The notes under the pieces were generated by a model. It was not told the DNA's origin, ran no database searches, and was given only the letters and a program-made list of their open reading frames with translations. This document shows, in pieces, positions 22,011 through 43,456 of a DNA stretch of 64,000 bases (position 1 is its first letter; the number at the start of each line of letters is the position of its first letter). This DNA is from Elephas maximus indicus (Eukaryota > Chordata > Mammalia > Proboscidea > Elephantidae), in assembly GCF_024166365.1 (NCBI RefSeq), contig NC_064835.1:60058607-60122606 (forward strand), given 5' to 3'. The position numbers were made by a program, and so were the translations under genes.

Positions 22011-22827
22011 CAGCGACTCTAGCTCGCCAAGCTCTCGCCAAAGAAGGGTGTGAGTGAGGCGGTCTCTGTACCCTGGCTGCTCCAAAGCAGACTGCCCGCA
22101 GATCAACCAGTGGCGAGGCACTCAACAGGACACTGGCTGGCAAGTGCGCCCTCTACTGGAGGGATGAAGAAACCTCATGGTCACAGGCCTAGCACTGTGG
22201 CACTCTGAAATCAGATGTTATCTAATATTCCGATGCCCAAACTTCCCTTATGGCGTCTGGTGCGAGAAGTTGCTCAGGACTTCAAAATAGATCTGCGCTT
22301 CTAGAACACAGCTGTGCTTTGCAGGAGGCATGTGAGGTTGGCCTTTTTGAAGACACCAACCTGCTTGCTATCCAGGCCAGACATGTGACGGTTATGCCAA
22401 AAGACATCCAGCTAGCACGCCGCATACATGGAGAACATGCTTAAGAATTCATTATGATGGTAAACATTTCATTCTTTAAAAGAAATAAACATTTTCTCCC
22501 TGATAGTTCTGAACATTAGATTCACCCTCCACACACCCACGGGGTCAAAATGCACCTAAGTTTATGATCACAAATGGAAAAACGGGACAGAAATCAGGCA
22601 CTGGCAGTTCTTGCCTTATCATTTGTGTATGAAGTCTTCATAGAAATGCAAGGACATGAAGCCTTAATGCAAGTCAAAATGTTGCAGTGAACAAGTGTCA
22701 GCAGTTCAACTTTATAACAATTATGAATAAACCAGTTATATTTTCTGGACAATGCAATGCCAGCATTTGGATTTTTTTTTTTAAACAATTACATTTCTTA
22801 TTGAAATGGCAAAAAAAAAAAAAAAAA
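22011..22827 (+). pseudogene. Processed pseudogene of histone H3.3 (H3-3A type)
   Basis: This is an intronless copy of the whole mRNA. The 5' leader ends GGTCTCTGTACC. The start codon is CTG at about 22075, followed by AAGCAGACTGCCCGC (KQTAR). Then come a gap, the GTGCGCCCTCTACTGGAGG stretch (SAPSTGG) and a frameshift after the KKPH region. The C-terminal histone fold is readable to 22444 ([21 protein letters not shown]). The 3' UTR continues to about 22810 and ends in an A-tract, and from memory it agrees with H3-3A rather than H3-3B. Imperfect 12-bp direct repeats flank it (21999-22010 and 22826-22837). It cannot encode a histone. Confidence 0.93.
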
Positions 22828-22837
22828 CTCATCTAAG

Positions 22838-24194
22838 AACACCTAAGATCTGTACATTTTATTGTATATAAATTAGCCCTCAATTAAAAAAAAAAAAAAA
22901 AAAAACACCATGTAGGTCAGACAAGTGTCTGGAATAGTAAACAATCTCTGACCATCTTACCACAGGTCTGGGCACCACTGACCATACTGATTGCCCTCCA
23001 TGATACTGGTTTCAAAGGTCGTCAGAGAACTGATACGGATATCCTAGGAGCATTTTAACATACACAGTAAATTAAGCTAGTGATTCTTAACCCTTTTCCT
23101 GCCCAAACCTAAAGGATACAACAAACTCTCATAAAGAGCTGTGCCTTAGAATCACTGCCCTGGACTGTTCCATGCTAATAACTCAGTATGACCCGCTAAC
23201 CAGATACATGCGTACGACAAGCATGTAACTATACTGACCATAAAGATACTCTCCTAAACATTTAACTCTTACAGAGTCGGTCCAGAGAAATGAATTAATG
23301 CTTTTATTAAATGTCTGAAGAGCACTAAGGACGACTGCCTACTTGAACATTTTCACGTATGTGGCTGCATGGCAGAACGCATACAAAACCACAGTTCCCA
23401 AACTCTGAGCCAAGGTGACCTGACAGGGACACTGAGGGGTATTTTAAATTTTCAAGGGAGACAGCATACTTCGCAGGTCAGAACCCACAGGTACTAACTC
23501 AAGCTAGTTCAGTTTCAACACAAGATCATATTGCATTTGTTTCAAAGACAATATGTACTTGTGAAGTTAGATTTTTAGAGGTTATCGTGATAAAAAGTGG
23601 GTAGCACGTGAACTCCCATGTGGGACAGGAAATGAATGGTGGTATCCAACCTGATTCCAAGGTTTGAGAAGCTGTGTAGCAGCCAACAGGCACCCACCCA
23701 CATCTCATTAGTAATTGTGACTTAAGGATGCTTTCAAATTCTGCGCATTTTTTTAAAAATATTAGGTTATTTGGGCCAAAGTGCTTAATAAATGGAACTG
23801 GTATTTCCTTTGGTTTAGGGGGTGCCCTTAAAACTCTGCAAACTAAGGGCTCTGTGCATGGAAGAAGTTGGAACCACTGATAGAAACTGCGTGGAAAAGA
23901 GCAGGATGTTCCTGGAAGCATTAAGGCTAAAGTCATAAAGGGATACACAGGGTTACCATTTCCTGTTGTGCTAGAATTTTCAGGAACACATTTACGATTT
24001 AAAAATAATAAAAAGCTATTCAAGATAATTAAATTCCATAAATAACTGCCTTGTAAAGTGACCAGCCATCCAGGTTTGCCCAAGACTGAAGGGTTTTTCA
24101 GGTAGGGTTTCAGGGCTAAAATGGTAAGTCTCCAGCAAATTGGTCACCCTACTACCTTGACTGAACCACATTTCCCGGGCACTTTGTTTAGCTA
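22838..24194. other. Intergenic, unassigned, with a chance-length ORF
   Basis: No repeat is recognised. A minus-strand open frame of 185 codons lies at 24083-23526, with no known domain, no splice context and no homology that I recognise. I do not call it a gene. Confidence 0.4.
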
Positions 24195-24399
24195 GGAGCC
24201 CTGGTGGCGCAGTGGTTAAAATGCTTGGCTGCTAAACGAAAGGCCGGTGGTTTGAACCCACCAGCGGCTCTGCAGGAGAAAGACGTTGCAGTCTGCTTCT
24301 GCAGAGATTACAGTATCGGAGACCCTGTGGGGCAGTTCTGCCCTGCCCTATAGGGTCACTGAGTTGGAATCGACTCGACAGCAATGGGTTTGGGGTTTT
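24195..24399 (+). mobile_element. AfroSINE, type B, with perfect target duplication
   Basis: Head GAGCCCTGGTGGCGCAGTGG, the extra block GAGAAAGACGTTGCAGTCTG, tail ATCGACTCGACAGCAATGGG. A perfect 12-bp duplication, TTTGTTTAGCTA, lies at 24183-24194 and 24400-24411. Confidence 0.94.
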
Positions 24400-24485
24400 T
24401 TTGTTTAGCTAATTTGGAGCAAAATTACCTACCTTGAATTTCACCTCCATTCTGCTGTTCCTACAGCAGGCAGTATGTTAAGTGC

Positions 24486-24690
24486 CCAAAGCAAATCCAC
24501 CACCATCACGTCGATTCTGGTTCACAGCAGCCTCACAGGCCGCAGTAGAACTGCCCCATAGGGCTTCCGAGGCTGTTACCTCTGGGGAAGCGGACCGCCA
24601 CAACTTCCTCCGTGGAGTAGCTCGTGGGCTCAAACTGCAAACTCTTTGGTCGGCAGTTGAGCACTTAACCATTGTGCCACCATGGCTCTT
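24486..24690 (-). mobile_element. AfroSINE, type B, reverse
   Basis: Reverse type B copy ending CCATTGTGCCACCATGGCTC. Target duplication TATGTTAAGTGC / TACGTTAAGTGC lies at 24474-24485 and 24691-24702 (11 of 12). It sits about 90 bp from the forward copy. Confidence 0.9.
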
Positions 24691-24707
24691 TACGTTAAGT
24701 GCACTTG

Positions 24708-24865
24708 TTCTCAATTCTACCTATACATTGGTCATATGGGGAGCTTTTTAAAAATACTAACACCCATCCCTCACCCCCCTCCAAATATTCTGATTTGTCT
24801 GGAGACTTTTTAAAAACTGACTTTAAGAGTTCTGATTCAAATACGTATGAGTTTTAACATCAGCC
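24708..24865 (+). mobile_element. MER5A-like hAT relict
   Basis: GTTCTCAATTCTACCTATAC, GGGGAGCTTTTTAAAAATAC and TCTGATTTGTCTGGAG follow the MER5 pattern. It is diverged. Confidence 0.5.
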
Positions 24866-27480
24866 TAGCCACCTATCCACCAGCTTGTGCCACTTGAGAG
24901 AAGTTGCTTGCACCTCACAAGGTTGCTGTGAATGTTGAGAGATGTGAAATACCTCGCATGGTGTCTGGGACACAGGAGTCCCTCTAATGGAATAGCCTGT
25001 CCCCGAAACTTCAAAACTTGGATCTCTTTTCTTTTAATCTTTCTAATGGGAAAAACGTCTAACATTTTGAACACTGTGAATTATACAAGACTCACTGGGT
25101 TATTTGCTTTAAGCTACTAACTGTCCCATCACAACAGTAAAGAGACATTTAAAAACAACACATTTAATGCATTAAGATTTGCTTTGTTCCTGGGGGAAGG
25201 ATTTCCCAGCAATTTTAAAGAGAACCATACAGAGTGAAAAACATGACCAGTTGGGTGTTGTTATGAGAACGTGTCCTTATAAGCTGATCACATGTTTGCC
25301 CGTGCTCTAGAATGTTGAGTGGCTTTCTCAGCAAGTCATCTAAATCAGTGAATGACGGTATCCTGTTGCTTGTTCAAAGTAACTAGATGGCCATGTAACA
25401 TCAGTGAAAACGATCAAGGAAGCAGCTGAATGTTGAGAACACCAACAGCTAATATCTGAAAATTTCTTTTTGAGAAGAAATGTTACTGGAAAAATAGCTA
25501 AATGTATTAATCTGTCAGATGAATTATTCAAATGGTCATTAAATTATACTATAGGGAAAAAGACAAAACCACAAGGAAGGAGAGAACAGGACAAGATACA
25601 GCCAGTATGAAACACTGAAAATCATATGAACGAGTCATAAAACCACAAGGTAGGGCAGAAGAGGACAAAAGACAACCAGAACACAATTTTGAAAGCTGAA
25701 AAGCATATGGTTAGACCAGCAGACTTGAGAAAGGCAAATCAAACCAGCAGCAGAGAACTGTGAGACTCAACCCAACTCACCCCTCAGAACTGTCCAAAGG
25801 CTGGAGAACTGTCAGCTCCAGGACCTCAGCAACTGGGTGGCAGCAACTGGACGGTGGTTAAAATAAGAACCTGGTCAAACTATTTGGAGAGTTAATTCCC
25901 TGAGATCCCTTCCCCCACTGCCTACCACTGGCTGCCACCCCTCTTCCACACCAGCTAAAGTCCAGAGGTTTATTCTCTGGAGAGGTTAAAAACAGGTTTT
26001 CTGAACTGCGGGGAATACCAGGCACTGTAGCACGTACAGGTACTAAGCCAAAAGCTGGGCAGGGTGGTAGGGGCAGAATGGCTGTATACATGCAGAGTGC
26101 GAAAGAGATCTCATCCTTCTTGCCACACATAGCCCCCAGAACACTGGCAGACCGACCCTTGCCCTCTGAGATTGGAGGCCTCTTCTCTAGAGAATGTGAC
26201 CAGACCAAAAGACACTGGAGGACAGGACTCCCAAAAAAGGCCCACCCAGATAACCTTAGAAACCCCCTTCCATAAATCCAAAGTTTACAATCAGCTTTTT
26301 AATCCTCCATAAATCATGGATTATCAAATGTCCTGAAAAAGCCTAAAACATAAAAAAACAGAAATGACTGAACACAAAAATGTGAAGGAAACAGATGCTT
26401 CAGGAGAACAATTTAAAAAAACAAAAACAAACACTATCATGCATATTCTCAGAGGAAAGAGAATGAACCCACAGACAAGAACATAAAATAAGAAAAAGGT
26501 ACTATATTTTAAAAAAAAAAGTTTTAGGAATCAAAAAGGGGTCTTGAGATTTTAAAACATGATACCAAAGAGTTTTGAGTTCAGGTGCTAAAAAGCAAAG
26601 ATGAAAAAAAAAGTTAAGAAAATTAGATTCAGTCCTGGAGAGCCAACTTCCAAGTAACAGCTCCACAAAGCAGCAGCAGAGAGGAAATCATTGGACACAA
26701 ACCATTTCCCGGAACCAAAGCCTACGCTATCACACTGAAAGGGCTCACCAAGTACCCACCACGGTGGATGAAAACAGATTGACACCGAGGCACATCCAAG
26801 ATCCATGCTACTACTACACTGTCGTTTCAACCTGAAGAGCAGCACGCCCAGGTGATCCTGGTCCAAATGATCTCTAGGCTCGGTCAGACCATGTGTGATT
26901 ATGTCCCAGCTTTCATTTCACGCCCAGCTGATGGACCAGCATGGACACTCCTATTAGCCCACAAATGTACTGTTCTGACTTACCCCTAAGAGCTAGAGTT
27001 TGATTCAGTCTACTTCCTTTGACCGTATTTCGGTCAGACTCATTACCTAGTCCCCACTGTAGTCAGATGCCCTGACTGTGGTGAGCCTCTGTAAAGCAGG
27101 GCTGAGTCATGACCTTAGCGATGGACTTGACCTTATTGATGGACTTCCCCAAAAGCGACTTTGGTAAATTCTTAGGGAAGCTGAAGCCAGACTATGACCC
27201 GAAGACTCTGTTTTGTTCTCCCAGAAGCCTTCATGTAATGATGAGAATTTTGCTGTTTTATACTTGCTAACACGTTTTTCAGAATGAAAAAAGAAAAGCA
27301 AGGGAATGAGTAACACCAGATCAGGACAGTGCCTACATCTGGGAGAGGGTGGGATCCAACGGGGGACTCACAGGAGTCTTCTCATATATACTACAAGTTC
27401 TATTTCTTAACCTGGTGGTGAGTGCATAAATGTTCATTTTATTATTATTCTCTAAATCATACTGTACTTATGTTCTGTAT
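24866..27480. other. Intergenic, unassigned
   Basis: Mixed-composition DNA. Positions 25550-26650 could be old L1 5'-type sequence (A-rich with AGAACTGTGAGACTC-like phrases) but I cannot support it. No gene is recognised. Part of 27480-27806 must be the MRPL19 3' UTR on the minus strand. Confidence 0.35.
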
Positions 27481-27806
27481 TTATTTCACAGCTTTTAAAA
27501 AACCATCCTCTCCGCTCCTCTTGCTCAGATTCCATGCTCACTGAAGAGCTTCCTGGTGACGAACTGGCTTCTGTTGTAGCTTCGTCTCCAGGAAGAGAAT
27601 GGACACCTGGGCCACTTGGCATATACGTGTCTCTTTTTAAAGTAATAAACTGGTGTGTTCATTTTTTTTTAAAAAAAAGGACTAGTCAAATATGAAATGC
27701 TTACTGATTTAATGACTATGTTCTTATAAATGAAATTAAATTGGCCTCTAAATACATCTTCTGAAGAGTCAGTGTATCCTCTGAGTCACCAAACTGATTC
27801 GCAGAA

Positions 27807-37794
<9,988 letters not shown>

Positions 37795-37813
37795 GTCTGC
37801 TCCTCGGGTCGAG

Positions 37814-37827
37814 ACTACAACTCCCAG
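37814..37827 (+). promoter_or_regulatory. ZNF143/THAP11-type (SBS) motif
   Basis: ACTACAACTCCCAG lies about 20-33 bp upstream of the MRPL19 ATG. It matches the ACTACAA-TCCCAG core of the ZNF143/THAP11 element, common in promoters of ribosomal and mitochondrial genes. Binding is inferred from the motif only. Confidence 0.7.
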
Positions 37828-37876
37828 TAATCAGTGCGACGAGGTTGCGGCCATCTGCTGCCGGACGGTGGCTGCT

Positions 37877-37881
37877 ATTGG
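37877..37881 (-). promoter_or_regulatory. CCAAT box (NF-Y type)
   Basis: CCAAT is present on the MRPL19 strand about 83 bp upstream of the start codon, at a spacing usual for NF-Y sites in TATA-less promoters. A five-base core alone is weak evidence. Confidence 0.45.
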
Positions 37882-37889
37882 ACAAAAGA

Positions 37890-38062
37890 ACTAAGCGTTT
37901 AGTGGTAAGAGCTGCAGCTGCTAACTTAGAATTCGGCGGTTCGAATCCACCTGGCGCTCTTGGAAACCCTATGGAGCAGTTCTGCCCTGCCCTGCCCTGT
38001 AGGATTGCTATGAGTTAGAAACCTTTGGATGGCAAAGGGTTTGGTTTTTGGGGGTTTTTTTT
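37890..38062 (+). mobile_element. AfroSINE, short type, at the MRPL19 promoter edge
   Basis: Decayed head GTGGTAAGAGCTGCAGCTGC with an intact B box GGTTCGAATCC, then a tail with a small CCCTG expansion and a T-run. It begins about 96 bp upstream of the MRPL19 ATG. Confidence 0.85.
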
Positions 38063-38199
38063 TGGTGTGAATATTCTAGAGAAAGTGCGTATTTCTCTAG
38101 TTCTCCAGAACGTGCCAGGCTACGCCCCTCTACGTGGGTGCATTTTCAACCTAGAAGGCTCTAGCTCTATCAACTCTTCCTTCACTTTCTCAGGCAAGC

Positions 38200-38412
38200 C
38201 TTTCCTATGTCAAAACTCCCCTTATGTGCTTTCATTAGTATTAGGTACCTTTCATTAGTAGCTCTCATCTCCTTTGCAGTTTTTCCTTTACTTGTCTATT
38301 TTTTGGATTAGTGTCTAACTCCACTACTATAAGATAAGCTCAACAAGGACAGGGACGTGGTCTGCCTCAGCACATAGGACCTACCTGGCACTCAATACCT
38401 CTTTGTTGAGTG
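38200..38412 (+). repeat. L2-like LINE 3' end
   Basis: AGCTCAACAAGGACAGGGAC, then ACCTGGCACTCAATACCTC and TTTGTTGAGTG, is the common 3' end of L2 elements. It is diverged. Confidence 0.65.
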
Positions 38413-38650
38413 CAAGGAAAAAAAGAATAGCTCCTGATGGAACAACTGGCACAAAGTACCTGAGACAGCAGAGAGCAGGAACTTAAATTGAGTTGTAGTT
38501 GAACAACTCTGGGTGAGGCGAAGCTGAAAACAGTAAATTTTTATGTCTTTTAAGGATTTTGGAATTTGCATTCTTGGCAATGGTGAGCCACTGGAAGGAC
38601 TCACCATTGCTTCGATGTGATTATTTAACTACTTAGTACGGGTCATTCCA

Positions 38651-38858
38651 GAGACCCTGGGTGGTGAAAACAGTTAATGTGATTAGCTGCTAACTGAATG
38701 GTTGGAGGTTCAAGTCCATTCAGAGGTGCCTTGGAAGAAAGAGCTGGCTATTTACTTCGGAAGAATCAGCCATTGAAAACCCTATGGAGCACAGTTCTAC
38801 TCTAGCACATACGGGGTCACCCTGAGTCAGAATTGACTCCAGCACAACTGGTTAACTG
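38651..38858 (+). mobile_element. AfroSINE, type C
   Basis: Starts GACCCTGGGTGGTGAAAACA, body TCAGCCATTGAAAACCCTAT, end CAGCACAACTGGTTAACTGG. Confidence 0.87.
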
Positions 38859-38889
38859 GCCATTTCATTTGGATTAATATCGCACAGTT

Positions 38890-39420
38890 ACCGCAAACTC
38901 GACATGTCCATACCAAATGCATTGTTCACCTCCAAGCATCCTCCCCAGTGCTGTCTATCTCAATAAATGACTTCAACATCCACTCCGTTGCTTAAGCCAA
39001 AACTCTCAGTGCCATCCTCTGACCCCGCCCTGGCTCTCCCTGGGTGAAGTGCCTAAAACTACATCTGGCACCATCAAATATCTCTGGAATCCTTATACTT
39101 ACTCATCCTCCCATTCACATCTCTAATCCCGGTCGCCATCCTTTGTCTTCAGGATCACTGCACATCACCGCACCTGCCTTCTCATTTGTCTTCTCACCTC
39201 CAGTTCCCGCCAACCTTTCTCCACACAGCAACCAAAACATGGCTTGAAAATGCATGCCTAGTTCTGTTCTTTCCCCAGTTTAAAGCCTTCCATAGTTTTC
39301 TGTAGACCATGGAATAAAAATCAGTTTCTCAGCCATGTGACCCACCTCTGCAGCCTCCCCCTCATACTTGAGCTTACCATCCTGAAGATACCTGTGCTGT
39401 TACCCCAGAAAGAAGACCAG
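38890..39420 (+). repeat. L2-like ancient LINE fragment
   Basis: Pyrimidine-rich coding-like text with CTTCAACATCCACTCCGTTG and GTTTAAAGCCTTCCATAG, as seen in the 3' coding part of old mammalian LINEs. Family assignment is tentative. Confidence 0.45.
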
Positions 39421-40149
39421 CGTTGCTTTATTTATTTTTATCGTTCTATTTTTTTAATTTATTATGGTAAAATATATATAACAAGATGTTTGCCATTTCA
39501 ATCATTTTTACACATACAATTTCAGTGACCTTAATTACATTCACCATGTGCAACCATTACCACTATCTGTTTCCAAGTTTTTTATCACCCTTAACAGAAA
39601 CTCAGTGCCCACTAGGCAATTAATTCCCCTTCCCCCATTACCCTAAAAAAAAAAAAATAATAATTAACTTTGGTCTCTATGATATTTCATATAAGTGGAA
39701 TCATACTATAGTTGTCCTTTTGTGTTTGGCTTATTTCACTTAGCATGATGTTTTCAAGGTTTGTGTGTGTCATAGCATGAATCAGAACTGTATTTCTTTT
39801 TATGACTGAATAATACTCCATTGTGTATATATATCACATTTTGTTTATCCGTTCATCTGTTGATGGACACTTGGATTGTTTCCATCTTTTTGGCTATTGT
39901 GAATAATACTGTAATGAACACTGGTGTACAAGTATCTGCATTCCTGCTTTCAAGTCTTTGGAGGTAGGTACATAGGAGTGGAATTGCTAAGTCATGTGGT
40001 AATTCCATGTTTAACTTTTTGAGGAATTGACAACCTGTTTTCCACACTGACTGCACCATTTTATAATCCCACCAGCAATGTATGAGGGTTTCAGTTTCTC
40101 CACATCTTTGTCAACACTTGCTGTTTTCCATTTTTCTGACATCCATCCT

Positions 40150-40313
40150 AAGCAAAAAAAAAAAGTCACTGAGTTGATTCTGATTCACAGTGACCTTGTA
40201 GGACAGAGTAGAACTGCCCCATAGGGTTTCTGAGGAGTGGCTGGTGAATTTGAACTTATGACCTTTCTAGTTAGCAGCCAAGCTCTTAGCCACTGTACCA
40301 CCATGGCTCCAAT
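40150..40313 (-). mobile_element. AfroSINE, short type, reverse, in the L1
   Basis: From an A-run through CAGTGACCTTGTAGGACAGA to CACTGTACCACCATGGCTCC. The 9-bp duplication ATCCATCCT lies at 40141-40149 and 40314-40322. Confidence 0.9.
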
Positions 40314-40436
40314 ATCCATCCTTGTAGGGGTGAAATGGTATGTCATTATGGATGGTTTTTATTTTCATTTCTGCAATGACAATGAGCATCTTTTCATGTG
40401 CTTGTTAGCCATTTGTTTATCTTCTTTGGTGAAATG

Positions 40437-41408
40437 TGGTACCATGGATCTCTTTGGTAGGGCCCTTCTTGCCATGGTCTTCTAACTCCCACCCAAGTGA
40501 TTGGGTGGGACTGTGCAGATAGGGTAATTGTGGTCCACCGAAGGGATTTGGAGCCCTGGTGGCGGCAGTGGTTAAGTGTTTGGCTACTAACCAAAAGGTT
40601 GGCAGTTTGAATCTACCAACCACTCCTTGGAAACCTTATGGGGCAGTTCTACTCTGAACTACAGGGTCACTATGAGTCGGAATCCACTCGATGGGAACAG
40701 GTTTTTTTAAGGGATTGGTCAGTTTTGCCACACCTCTGAGCTTGAAATGAGCCACCCCAGAGATGGGAAAGAGAGGATTCCATCACCACCAAGGAAGGGC
40801 AGGCAGGAGAGGAGAGTGTCTCCTTTAGACCCAGGAACCCTGTGCTAAGAACCTGGTGGAACAAGGAGAGAGAGAGCTGAAGAAGCAGTGGCAGAGAAAT
40901 AATGACAGGAGACAATGTGGTGGGCTTCCTGGCCCACGGAGCAAGAAAGCTGAGTGCCTTTAGGCAGAAGTAGATGGCAAAGTAGAGTGCCTCTGGGCAC
41001 TTATTGGCAGAGCTAAAAGAGCTTTGTAATACTTGCCCAAGCAGGGCAGAGGCTGAGGGCCAGAGAGGAGTGCCTGCTAGCACGGCTGAGAAGAGACTAT
41101 CCTGATGGAAGAACTATATCCTGAGAGTTCCTGAGCCTGAATTGTAACCCGTTACTTCCCTAATAAACCCTGTAATTATGGGTATTGTCTGTGAGTTCTG
41201 TGTAGCCATTGCAATGAATTATTGAACCCAGCAGAGAAGTGGAGAGTACCGCGGTAGGGACGGTTGGTGTCAAAATCAGTAAAGGTGGCAGGAGGAGATA
41301 TGTTTGACCTCTGCCTTGTTGGAATCAGTTTTGGGCTGTTGATCTTGATTCCCCTTCCTCCTTGTTAAGTTAGAAGAGGTCTGACACTGCCCCTATGCCA
41401 TGTTTACA
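40437..41408 (+). mobile_element. Solo LTR-like element inserted in the L1
   Basis: After removing the SINE inside it, about 810 bp starts TGGTACC and ends TTTACA. The TG...CA ends, an internal AATAAA at 41162-41167 and a likely short duplication (AAATG / AAAG) fit an old endogenous-retrovirus-type solo LTR. It has no coding sequence. The family is not assigned. Confidence 0.55.
40551..40709 (+). mobile_element. AfroSINE, short type, inside the LTR-like element
   Basis: GAGCCCTGGTGGCGGCAGTG to TCGATGGGAACAGG and a T-run. Flanks AAGGGATTTGG and AAGGGATTGG look like a target duplication. Confidence 0.9.
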
Positions 41409-41629
41409 AAAGTCAATTCAAGGCCTCTGCTCAATTTTTTATTGGGTTGTTTCTCTTTTTGTTGTTGAGTTGTAGGAGTTATTTATCTATATTCTGGATA
41501 TTAAATCCTTATTAGATATGATGCTCAAATATTTTCTTCCATTCTGTGGGTTGTGTCTTCACTTTGTTGATAAAGTCCTTTGATGCACAACAATTTTTTT
41601 TTCATATATTAAATTCTAATGCGTGTACT

Positions 41630-41850
41630 TTTTTTTTTTAATTGTGATTTAGGTGAAAGTTTACAGAGCAAATTAATTTCTCATTAAACAGAAACAAATT
41701 GTTTTATAACGTTGGCTGGCAACCCCACAATGTGTCAACACTTTCCCCTTCTCCACCCCAGGTTACTTGTTTCCATTCGTCCAGTTTTCCTGTCCTTTCC
41801 TGCCTTCTTGTCTTTGCTTTGGGGCTGGTGTGCCCATTAGTCTTATATAC
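41630..41850 (-). repeat. L1 3' UTR-like fragment, reverse
   Basis: A T-run then GATTTAGGTGAAAGTTTACA and CAGTTTTCCTGTCCTTTCCT resembles reverse L1 3' UTR from this genome. This is tentative, based on general pattern. Confidence 0.4.
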
Positions 41851-41872
41851 ATGGTTGAACTATGAAGCTAAG

Positions 41873-42048
41873 AGAGTTTCTTAACTTCCCTTTGCCTTAG
41901 TTTCCGTATTGGTAATAAGCTACTAGTATACCTACCTCAATGGGTTGTTGTAAGGATTAAAATGAGATAAAGTGTAAGTAAAGCTCTTTGGTAGATGTTT
42001 GGATCATGATGAGCTCTTAATAAATATAATTAGTATTATTAAACTTAC
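41873..42048 (+). repeat. MIR SINE
   Basis: TTTCTTAACTTCCCTTTGCC, CCTACCTCAATGGGTTGTTG and TAAGGATTAAAATGAGATAA are in MIR order. Confidence 0.75.
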
Positions 42049-42770
42049 TTTCAAGATGCAAAATGACTCCTGGGCCAGCAATAAGAGACTATAATCTGAA
42101 CCATGCATTAACACTCCCAAAGAAAAAATCTCGCATTCCAAAGAGGGGTTGGTCATCCATGGTGTCTAGAAAAACAGAGTCATGACATGAAATATTGAAC
42201 AGTTAATATGCAGGAAAGGAATGGAGCCTTAGCTGAATTAGGTGGAAAAATTCCAGGCCCATTGGTGAGTCATTCCTGGGGCAAAGATAGACACAGGGAG
42301 TTATAGCCAATGGATGTCCAATTTCTGGCTCCATTGAAGAAATTATCCCAGGTATAAGGTGGTCACCTTAGACATTTGAAACCTGTATTAACCTTCATTT
42401 GTTCTGATTTTATGTCTATCTAGCAACACCCACAACTATTTGACATTAAATTTTGCCTTCAGAAAGAAAATGCTGGTCACAGAGACGTAAGTGTTCTGGC
42501 ATTCTGGCCAGCATGATTATTTTTTCTTTCACTGTAAATTAGTAAACTAGCATTTGGTTTTGTTATAACAGTCTCGTAAGTTTGGTTCATGTGAATCTGC
42601 CCTGAAAGATGAATCTATTTAATGCTGTACTGACAAATCAAGTCCTCGGCTTCCAGAGCTAAAGAGCAGACACAGGGCCATGACAAGTTCACCAAGATAA
42701 AATATATTATGTGTGAGGCCTCATGGTATGTACTCTGCCTGGATAAAGTATCTTGATATTGCCTTTAAGC
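42049..42770. other. Intergenic, nothing recognised
   Basis: No repeat or gene pattern is recognised between the MIR and the CA-rich run. Confidence 0.4.
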
Positions 42771-42803
42771 CACACACACACACACACGCACACACGCACG
42801 CAA
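42771..42803 (+). repeat. (CA)n microsatellite with CG interruptions
   Basis: An ACACAC run interrupted by GCAC units. Confidence 0.9.
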
Positions 42804-42811
42804 GCCACCTG

Positions 42812-43310
42812 TATAAGTTATCTATTGCTGTGTAATAAATTACTGCAGAATTTAGCAACTTAAAACACAAACATTTACCTCACAGTTCCATGGGTCAGGA
42901 ATCCAGGAGTGGCTTAGCTGAGTGATTCTGGCTCAGGGACTCTCACAAGCTGCAATCAAAGGGCTGGAGGCATCAAGGCTCCTGATCTGCCTTCAAGCTC
43001 ATTTATGTGACTGATGGCAGGACTCAGGTCTTCTCTGGTTGTTGGTCAGAGATGACAGTTCCTTGTCACGTGCACCTTTTCATAGGGTAGCCCAAAACAT
43101 GGCAGCCAGCTTCCCTCAGAGCAAGCCAGTGAGAGAGCAAGAGTGTTATGATCTTCTTGTAACCTCAGAAGTGACATCCTGTCGATATTGTCATATTCTA
43201 TTCACTAGAAGAAAGTCACAAGGTCCAGCTCACACTCAAGGGGAAGGGATTATACTGGCCGTGAATACCAGCAGCAGGGATAATTGGGAGCACTATTACA
43301 AGCTGCCTAC
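42812..43310 (+). repeat. Ancient interspersed repeat, family not assigned
   Basis: GTTATCTATTGCTGTGTAAT, TCACAGTTCCATGGGTCAGG and AACATGGCAGCCAGCTTCCC are familiar from a widespread old mammalian repeat. Its frames are chance ORFs. Confidence 0.55.
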
Positions 43311-43456
43311 CATAAAGCCTTTTCTATTTTCAAATATGCAAAAATACGCTATTTGTCTTCTACAACCTACTCAAGATTGCAATACAAGGAGTATTAAACA
43401 AGTGTCATAGTAGTTCATGTTTGCCACCCTTTATATTGTGTAACTATTTAGCCACT

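Larger units (their letters stand above)
39425..41625 (-). mobile_element. L1 3' region, reverse, split by an LTR-like element and a SINE
   Basis: TAATACTCCATTGTGTATAT, CATCTGTTGATGGACACTTG and CCCACCAGCAATGTATGAGG are reverse L1 3'-end phrases. It stops near 40436 (GGTGAAATG) and resumes at 41409 (GTCAATTCAAGG... TATTAAATCCTTATTAGATA), as the intact L1 order predicts. Confidence 0.85.

Noticed and set aside
24478-24751. Overlapping sense and antisense ORFs of 78 and 89 codons
   Set aside because: Both lie almost wholly in a type B AfroSINE.
43039-43410. A 123-codon ORF
   Set aside because: It lies mostly in an old interspersed repeat that starts at 42812 and shows no protein family signature.
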